Source: Karalla daura (lineage: Eukaryota > Chordata > Actinopteri > Chaetodontiformes > Leiognathidae). Taken from it: DNA of 64,000 nt. The notes under the pieces are model-generated. The model searched no databases, was not told the origin of the DNA, and worked only from the letters and a program-made list of their open reading frames with translations. Below are positions 1 through 9,000 of this stretch, piece after piece. Position 1 is the stretch's first letter, and the number at the start of each line of letters is the position of its first letter. The DNA lies in assembly GCA_029224185.1 (NCBI GenBank), contig CM055196.1, forward strand, positions 10,892,509 to 10,956,508, given 5' to 3'. The translations under genes and the position numbers were made by a program.

Positions 1-3000
1 AAAGGCCGCCCCAGAGGTCCTTTCTTGGCTTTGAAATCCCCATTCAGAGGAGTCACAACCTCAGTTCTCTTTTGTGCGCAGCTATCCAGCAAGGCCCTTT
101 TTGGCTGCAAACCTGCGTTAGATGTCCGGCACTTGGAGACGATTTTGTTGCTCACTACGTCGTCCCGCACCGATGACAGCACAGGGTAGTCGTTGGGTCC
201 GTCCGACTTTCTCTGCAGGGAGGGATTCGAGCACTTGCTGGGGCGAAACTTCTTCTTGGCTCTGCCTTCCACGCCAAAGTTCTCTTGAGTGGCCGGAGAC
301 GAAACCCTCTGCAGGCTGTGGGGAGATTTCATGTCTTTCCTCTTCTTCTGCGGTCTCACGGATTCTTTCTCCTCACTCGAGGCTGAGGCGTTGAGGGGGA
401 CTTTCGAGTGGAGGACCGGTGTGGGCTCTGCGGCCTTTGTGCTGCTGGCTGTAGTGCTGTTTCTAGTGCTGTCAGCTGTTTTCACTGGGGCCACTTTGTC
501 TTTCATCGGACTGCTGCTCTCCGGCTCCGTGCTGTGAGATGGACTCGGCTGTTTGCTGTCGCTATTTGACGACTTTGACGTGTGATGCCACTGCTCGTCA
601 TCCCTCTGCTGGTCCGTCACGTCGGTAACTAATTCATGCTTTGCTGACTCTGGCAACTTTGAACCGGTGAGAGTTTCTCCCGAGCTGACAAAAGAGTCCT
701 CTCCAAGTGGAAGTGACTTGTCTTTTTCCTCACCCTCGGCGACGGCAGCCACCACAGAGGCCTCCTTAACTTTAATGACTTCCTCCTCTGTGCAGCTACT
801 CTCTTTGGGGGCTGACCATGAAGTCGTCTCCGCTCTGATGCAAACCGACTCGTTCTCCTCTTTCACGTCGCATGGCTCGGGAACTGATTTTCCAGTACTT
901 TCTTTATCAAAACTAGGTGAGGCGGCGGGGTCAAGCTCCTCTTTTTTGGGTGTCGGGGACTCCGACGAGCCCGTGTGAATACATTTCTCCAGCTCTACGA
1001 GCAGCTCAGAGTAGTCCTCGGCTAAGTCCTCAGTCTTCACATCGGCGCTGCTTGTGTCAGCGTGATACTCCGTTGCGCTGGTCTGTGTGGAGTCGTCCGC
1101 TGTGGACACAGATGGTTTTGAAGGCTGCGTTTCCGAGTTTTGATTTAAGTGCAGTGAGCTCACGCTGGCAATGCCGCTGTCTGGGCTATTTTCCTGCAGG
1201 CTGTCAGAAAGCAGTCTCCTCTTCTTACTTGCAGGTGAATCACATTCGTCTTCTTTGGACGCCGACGCTCTGACAGGTCTGAGGACGCCTCGGAATTTGA
1301 AAATTTTGTTGCCCCCTGACAGATGCTTCTCCATGTGACGATCAAACTGCTCCTTCTTGGAGAAAGTGTAGTTACAGGTGCTGCAGATGAAGGACTTCTT
1401 AATAACGTGCATCACATCCGCACAGAGCTCACAGGTGTAAAGCGTGGTGTGTTTTGAATCCAGCTCGTCCACCTCCTCGTGTGCGCTCTTCAGGTGGCCT
1501 TTGAGCTCCTGTGCTTCCTGGTAAGAGACGGGACACTTGTGACACAGGAAAATCTTTTCCAAGTTGTGAACCACCAGATGTCTCTGGAGTTTGAATGGTT
1601 TGGGGAACTGTTTCCCACAGTGGTGGCAGTCTCTTGATGGGTCTTTGCAGTTGGGATGCATCTCCACACTTCGAGGTGTCTCTGTCTTGTGGAGGACCTC
1701 CACTGGTGTCAGTGAGCTCTGCTTTGCACCTGCTCCACTGCTGCTTTTCGCTCTGTGAACTTTTGGCTCAGCCCCCTCTGAGGTTTTCCCCTCTGCCACA
1801 GCGCTCTCTGTGGCGGCAGCTTTCTCCTCTTCCTTAGTGGCTTTGCTGGACTCTCTGGCAGTTTTGCTGGGGCGGTGCTGCATGATCGAGGTGATGAAGT
1901 TCTTCACGGCTGTCTCCTGCATGAAGCACCCTGGAATGCCCAACATCGAGCCTTGTGTTTGCCCCCTCCGGGCAAACTGAGTGGCGTGTTCTCGCAGATG
2001 CTCGTTGTACATCCACACATCCGATATCTCCTTCAGGCACATTCCACATGTCCAGATACCGGTCTTGTTCTTGGCGTGTTTCTCCCTCAGATGGTCTCTC
2101 AGCTGCTCTCTGGAGCTAAACTTGCGCTGAACGCACATGTAACAGGTTGGAGGTGGAGACGGGTTGTGAGAGAGCTTGTGGAAGTTCAGTTCGCCCAGGG
2201 TGAGGAACCACGTGAAGCACGCTTTGCACTTGTACTGCTTATCTTTCACCTTCATACGACCATCTTGCCGTTTCCTGCCTCGCCGCTCCGTCACTTTCTT
2301 GGACTTTTCGTCATCTGTGTTCTCCACGTCGACTGCTGCGATTGGAGGGGCCACAGAGATATCTTTGCTGGAGTCAAAGAACTGAATCTCTGGGAGCTGA
2401 AACGTGGTGTTGATGTTTTGGATGTCGATGCTGTGGAAGTTCTGGATGTTCTCGGTGGCGCAGGGCTCTGCGTTGTAGGGCCCAGTGGACAGGGGCAGCG
2501 GGCAGAGAGCAGGTGCTCCCTCTGCTTTACACCCACTGGGATCAGAGGTCATAGTTGCATCAAAGCTGTTGAAATCACCCCGTTCAGTCACAGATTTATC
2601 GATGATCCCCTCAAGTGGGTTCAAGTTGCTGTTGGTCAGCTCACTGACGTCCCTCTGGTCACTTTGCTTGACATCTGTCAAAGGCTTGGCATCAGCCTTC
2701 AAAGCACTATTGTGGCACATGTTCAACATGATTGCGTCATCGAGAGATATTGTCTCGTACTCACAGTGGTTGGTCTGATTGTCAGTCAGTGTCTGCTCTC
2801 CTTGGTTTTCCATGTACTGATCTTTATTTTGCACAAAGGTCTCTGTAGCGTGGTAGTCCTGCGTCACATCGGAATCAGCTGATAGCTTCTGCCTCTTGTT
2901 TCTTTTGGTGTACACCCTCGGACACTTTTTCCTTTTTGCCTCCTCATCTCTGGGGAACAGCTGTGAGAACGTGGTGTCATCGTCAAGTAAGGCCTTCAGC

Positions 3001-6000
3001 TCAGGGCTCAAGCCGGGAGGACTGAGTGTAGATGAATTCAAACAGGAGGCAGGATGTACTTCATCTGAAGGACCTGTGTTTTTCTCACATTTTATCTCCG
3101 CTGCCACTTTTCTGAGAATCTCTTGTGCGAGGCTATCCTCCGGTCCTTTCTGGTGGTCGTACATCTCTTCCACGGTGCACAGGGTCTTTAGAGGCTCATC
3201 ACATTCTCTGATTATATCCTTGTGTACAGATATAGCACCTTCCACATCATTATCTGCGCAGACATCCCCATTTACTATCTCAGTCACGCTTGTACACCTC
3301 ATCCCTTCCATGTCAGTGGTTTGATTTAGCTCCACAGTTTCATCACGTACATTTATCTCTTTTGTTGGAGATTGGGGTGTTTTGTCAAAACCAGACTTTG
3401 AAGTCACGTGGTGAGGGAAATTCTCTGTTCCGGGAACAGTTTTCACCAGGTCCTCGGGAGATTTGCTTTGCTCTTGTAGTGCACTGCTTTTGAATTCAGG
3501 AGTTATAGCTTGAAGTATGTCAGTTTTTAATATGTTCAGAAGCTCGTCAGAGAAGGGGTCAGTCTTTATGCTTACCTCGCTGTTTTTGTTCTTTCTGGCT
3601 TTGTTGCTCCTCTTTGCTTTTGTTGGCAGCAGAGGGTTTTGACGGCCCATTTCATTCATTGCTACTGCACTCGTCTCACTTGCCATTTCCTCCAGGACTG
3701 TGTCAGTCTCGGCTGCTTTAGATATGAAAGTGCTACTTGTCTCAGGCAGCCCATCTTTTCTTGCTGGGTAAGAGCTCTGTGAATCATCTTTATGTTCTTT
3801 CTCTGATGCTTCATAAATAAGCACAGTTCCCTGATGGCTTGATGCTGTGCTCTGTGGGCCGATGTGTTTTTCAGCTCTGACCAAGTGTTTCATGGCCTTA
3901 TGTCTCTTTAACCCTGGAACAGTCCGGAAACACATGAGGCAGATTTCACAAAGCACTTTTCCCTGCTGAGCGTTGCTCTGTGTCTTTTTTAGTGATCCAT
4001 CTTTGTGTACTTGTTGCGTCGTTGAACACTGGCCAATGTCTGCCGATGGTTGTTTCTCTGATGGATCTTGGGGAAGAGGCATTTGCTCGGTTTCACAGAT
4101 GATGAGTGGCTTGGGAGTGGGAGGACCATCTGAAATCTTTTTTCTGATGAGCGCACTGTCCTCAGTAGGAACCACATGAGAATCCACATTGTCTGACTCG
4201 ACCTTTCTGAGCACGTCCGCATGAATATGTAAATCCTCAGCAAGTCCAACAGGATCGCGGCAAACATCCGCGTCTGCCTTAACCCCTTCAGCCGTGCAAT
4301 CTTTGCTTTTGTTTTCTGGTGAGAGACCCAGAGAAAAACAAGGGAAATCCATACTCTGCTGATGAGACAGTGGTCGGTCTGGTAAATTCAGTTCAGCTGC
4401 AGGGTCCGAATTCACTGCCACTGGTGTGTCTGTGAAAGCTTTGCTGAAAATCAGTGCATGGTTATTTCTCACGTTACATGGTCTGCATTCGTCTGTGGGA
4501 GTGTGCTTGATGACTGGGCTCTCTTCAGATTTACTGGCAGGTGAAATTGGAATGTAGTCGTATTGATTCAATCGTGGGGGCTCATCAGAGATGTTGGTGT
4601 AGTTGAGAGGACTGAGCTTAAAATCGTACAGAGGATCTCTCTTCTCAAGGTCTCCTGAGGCCTCTGCTGGTGTTATCGAGCTGGTCAGCGGAAGTGGAGA
4701 GGGTATTGAGGTTTCAGAGCTGGGGATTTTACACACAATACCTCTCAAGTCCAGAGCAGGTGGACTTATCACAGTGTACTCCATCACAGATGCTGTATTC
4801 AGTTGTTCACCACTGTTTAAAGTCTCTTTGTCATTGCCTTCTTTCATTTTTGAAGCTTGGTTAAGAGACATGTTATCACACTGGCTTTGTGGCTGACATG
4901 TGGCCTCCTCTTTGTCCCATTTCTGTGTGGGACTGACCGGCGGAGTGATGTGCTCCAAGAGAAAGTCGCTTACTTCCACTTCTTCTCTGCATGGCCAGCT
5001 TTGGTGGCTTACCATGAAATCAGGAGGAAGATGCTCTTTGATGTCCTGCACATTTAAAATCTCTTCTGGTTTCCGGGCAGTGTTGAAGATGAGTCCTGTG
5101 TTGTGCTTTAATGAGTCCTTTAATGGACTAACTTTGCAGGGGTTACTGTCCGTGAAACCATTAGGCAGTGAGAGCATTGGCAGGTCACTTTGTCCCTCTG
5201 TAGACTGGCTTTTTTGGATGGATGAGCAATGTCCAGTCACCTCTGTGGTTTCCACCAGTATTGGACTGCAGGGGCTGTCTGTAGTGACAATCTCCACTGC
5301 CATGTCAATTGTTGGACTTGTGCTGTAAGTCTGAGCAGGGCTGTGGTTCTCCTGCTCTGCTTTCTCAACAGTCTCCTCCATTACACTGGCTGAGCACTCC
5401 ACTTTTGCTTCACCCGGGTGCGATAAACAAACCCCGGGATTATCGCGGTCACCAGTGGATTGTCGTTCATCTGCATTTGGAATCACACCATGAACTTTCT
5501 CGCCGATATCTACACGGGAGCAGGGCAGAGCAGGCGATAAAGGACAGCTGACAGATTGACCGGTGATTCCCCTCGCAGCTTCTGCCTCTTCGTAGCATTG
5601 AGCAGCCTGATGTTTGTCACTGTCACTACTGTTTTTATATAGCTGATCCACATTATCTGCTACGCTGCTACTTCTGCCAGGATCCCCGACCACATGTGGG
5701 TCATGTGTGCTAGCACTTAAGCAGTGAGCAGACTCAACGAAATTACTCTCCACAGTGATCTCCCCCTCAGCCTCGCTCTTATTGTTTTCTGTGGGCTCAC
5801 TTGGCTGTGATGAAATTGGATGGTTTCCATCGACTGTGGGGTCAGCGCTGTTAGAGAGAGATGACTGTGACTCATTCAGAACGAATTCAATATCGTCCTT
5901 CCGCTCATTGATATTTGGAGGTGATAATATATTCTCCTTCCTGGTAATTGCTTCCTTTTCACTGTGATCTTCACTCTCAACTGCATCAGTCGCCTGACAT

Positions 6001-9000
6001 TCAATTTCTTGATGTTGACTCGTGAGAGAGGTGACATTTGGCTCCTTGTTTTTTGATATAATGGGTTCTTTTTTCAATATAGTGTCTGAAATCACCTCCA
6101 GGCTTTTCATTAGGTTTTCAGTGTATCTTTTCTGCTCTAAAATCTCTTCCTTTGTCTCTACAGAAGTCTCTTTTTCAGTGTGTGTCTCCTCTGACTCCTG
6201 TCTGTGCTGGAGCTGTGGGTGTTCAATATGTGTGGCCGGGGTGATTAGATCTGGTGCATCACTCTCTTTCTCAGAGAAATGTTCGAGTGGCGCTGCTTCA
6301 TTGGTTGCTGAAGTGTGGGGGCTGTGGTCCATGAGCTCAAACTGGAAAGGACTGGCCCAGGGTTCGGTGAAAGGCTCCGAGGGCAAAGTGGCCACTGGCA
6401 CGTCTATGCTTTGCACAGAACACCTCATATCGAGACCAGAATCTCCACTTCCTGACTCATCACTCAAACGTAAAGGTGAAAATTTGCTCATTTGCAACTG
6501 CTTTGGGACATCCTCATCCAGTAAGGGTGGGCTCTCCATCTTGGTCGTTTGCAGTTGGTTTTCAAGCTCATTCACTATTCTTTTTATCTCCAGCTCATGC
6601 TCTGATGCGCAGCTGTTGAGATTTGCATTGTAGTCAATTATTTTTTCAGACAGAGACAAAGGGACGTGATTGTATTCTGGTTTCTTTTCATTTGATTTCT
6701 CAGAGTTGCTTTTGTACTGAGATATCTCATCTGGTAGCACAGGACTGACTATAAGATTCCAGTCCCTTTGTTCCAGATAGGAAGAGAAGGAAGACACAAA
6801 CTCACCCTTTTTATCTGCTGTGTTTTCTATTGAATGGAAACCCTCCTTCTGAATAGGCACATCAGAGTAAAGGCCACTGTCGAATCCTGCGAGGTCTCCA
6901 AACATTGATGAGGTGTCAAATGAAAGTGGGGATTTCATGAGCCCTTGTTCCTGATCCAGGTGGTAGGGCATGATGTGTGTGAATGCATCCTTTTCTATCA
7001 ATGGGCTTTCATCTGGAGATAGGCATATTGCACCTATCAGAGAGGTGCAAAGAGTTGCAGGTTTGTGTGCATCTAGGTCATTGACTAAAGTAATGGGCTT
7101 TTTCGCCCCACACTCATTGTCACATTGCTTTTCCAATGTGGCACTGTCAGGTGGTTCTGGATGTGTGCCTTGGAGCTTGATTCTTCTTTTGCCCTTTGTG
7201 TTTCGGTCGATATTGAAATCACTTTCTTTGCCAACACTGGGAGAGCATGAATCAAACGGCAGTGGCTTGTTATCTGGACTACCACACTGTGGGGGCTCCT
7301 CTTTGGGGCACAGGTTGTTTGTTCTCTGTAGGCTGTTTCTCTCTGAAGCGAGCACTGGCCCGGTGTCCTTCCTGGGTGACATCAGCTTCCCTCTTGATTT
7401 TGTGTGAGAGCCTCTGCTTTTTTCAGAGTTCTTGTTTGTGTCTTTTGATTTCAGCGAGGAAGACACAGGATCAGCAATCTCAGCATTCGATTGATGCTTC
7501 TTTGGATCCTCTGTATTGTCTTTATTATCTGAAACATTGGCTTTGTCGGTGTTATACTTCTTGACAGATTTAGTGAATGTCAGTGCTAGTGTGCTGGACT
7601 CTTTACACGACTTTTGCAGGGAGGACCTTTCATATGTTTTCTGCTCTGGAGACTCTCTCCTCTTGATGTCTGCCTTCTTCTCACAGTCTGAGTCAGTGCG
7701 GTCAGTGCTTTTGGGGCTGTTGATACCATCGCTTGAAACACTCACAGATGTGCTTAGTTCACTGCTTGTGGATGACCTGCTCCCCCTCCTCCTCAGTCTC
7801 TGGTGAGAGCCATGTTTGTCAGGCGAAAGAGAGACCTCCTCGCTTTTTTTCACTTCAAAACACTCCTTGGACTCGTGTCTCCAGGCGCCCTGGTCCCTCG
7901 CACTCCTCGCACGCCACTTGCACTCTTTGGTGTACGTGTATTTGCACCGGCTGCTTTGATTCAGCCGACCTTGACTTGCTATCTTTACCGGCTCACATTC
8001 ATCATCCGAGTCTGAGACGTAGTCATATTCTCCAAATGCGGGGTTCTGTACAGCGGGAGTCAGTCTCTCCATTACAAGGGAAAACTGAAGGTTTTTGGTG
8101 CCCTTCACGTGGAGTTTATGAAGCTTATTTTTCTGTTGCACTATTTTGTGAATAAGTTCTTTACTCCAAGTGCCCCCTCCAGTGCTTTTCCTCTTGCTCT
8201 CTCTCCCTGCCGATCTCGAGGTTGGAGATGTGGAGGCCTGTGCTGGCATTGACCCTCGAAGCGCTGAGCTGTCCTGAAAGCTTTTAACACCACAACGCTC
8301 AGAAAACTTGCTGGATAAGAGAAACCTTTGTGTGCTTGTGTTTTCATCCTCGCTCTTGCACAGCTTTCTTGCCTCTTTCACTTTGCTGTCTTGTTCCCTT
8401 GTCTTCTCCCTCGAGGCAATTCTTGAATTTTTATGAGAGACTTCTTTTTTTATGTTAATTTTCTCATCTTGTTCCAAATTCAGAGATATTTTCTCAAGTT
8501 TGCTTTCTGTGTACTGTTTATCTGTCTCAGGGCTTTCGACATCAGAGTCATAAAAATACTTTCCCTGTGCGAAAGCCTTGTCATCATCTGCTGCTTGTTT
8601 ATTTTTGCTCTCAAAGACCAGGGACTCTTTGGTTTTCAGACTTTGTTTGTTTGATGTTGCTTTAACAGTGGTGAGGTCATCATCAGCAAATGCATCGATA
8701 AAGCTGCTGTCTATTTCTGCGTTGTCTGATTGATATCCCAGGCCATTCAATGCTTCTGTGATGAGGCTGTCTAATTTTGCGTCCTCCATTTCCAGGTCTG
8801 GGAGAGGCACAGGGAGGTTACCAGAAAACAAGTTGAGTTTCATTGGATCATCTTTACTGTCCCCCTTTGTTTCACTATCAGACATCAGCTCTCCATTTTT
8901 ATTGAGGCCCAACAGCGACAGGTGAAGGTCAGATGGGCACCTTGACATTGAAACATTTGGCACAGTCGAAACTGCTTTTGATGCGTCTCCGTGAAACTTC

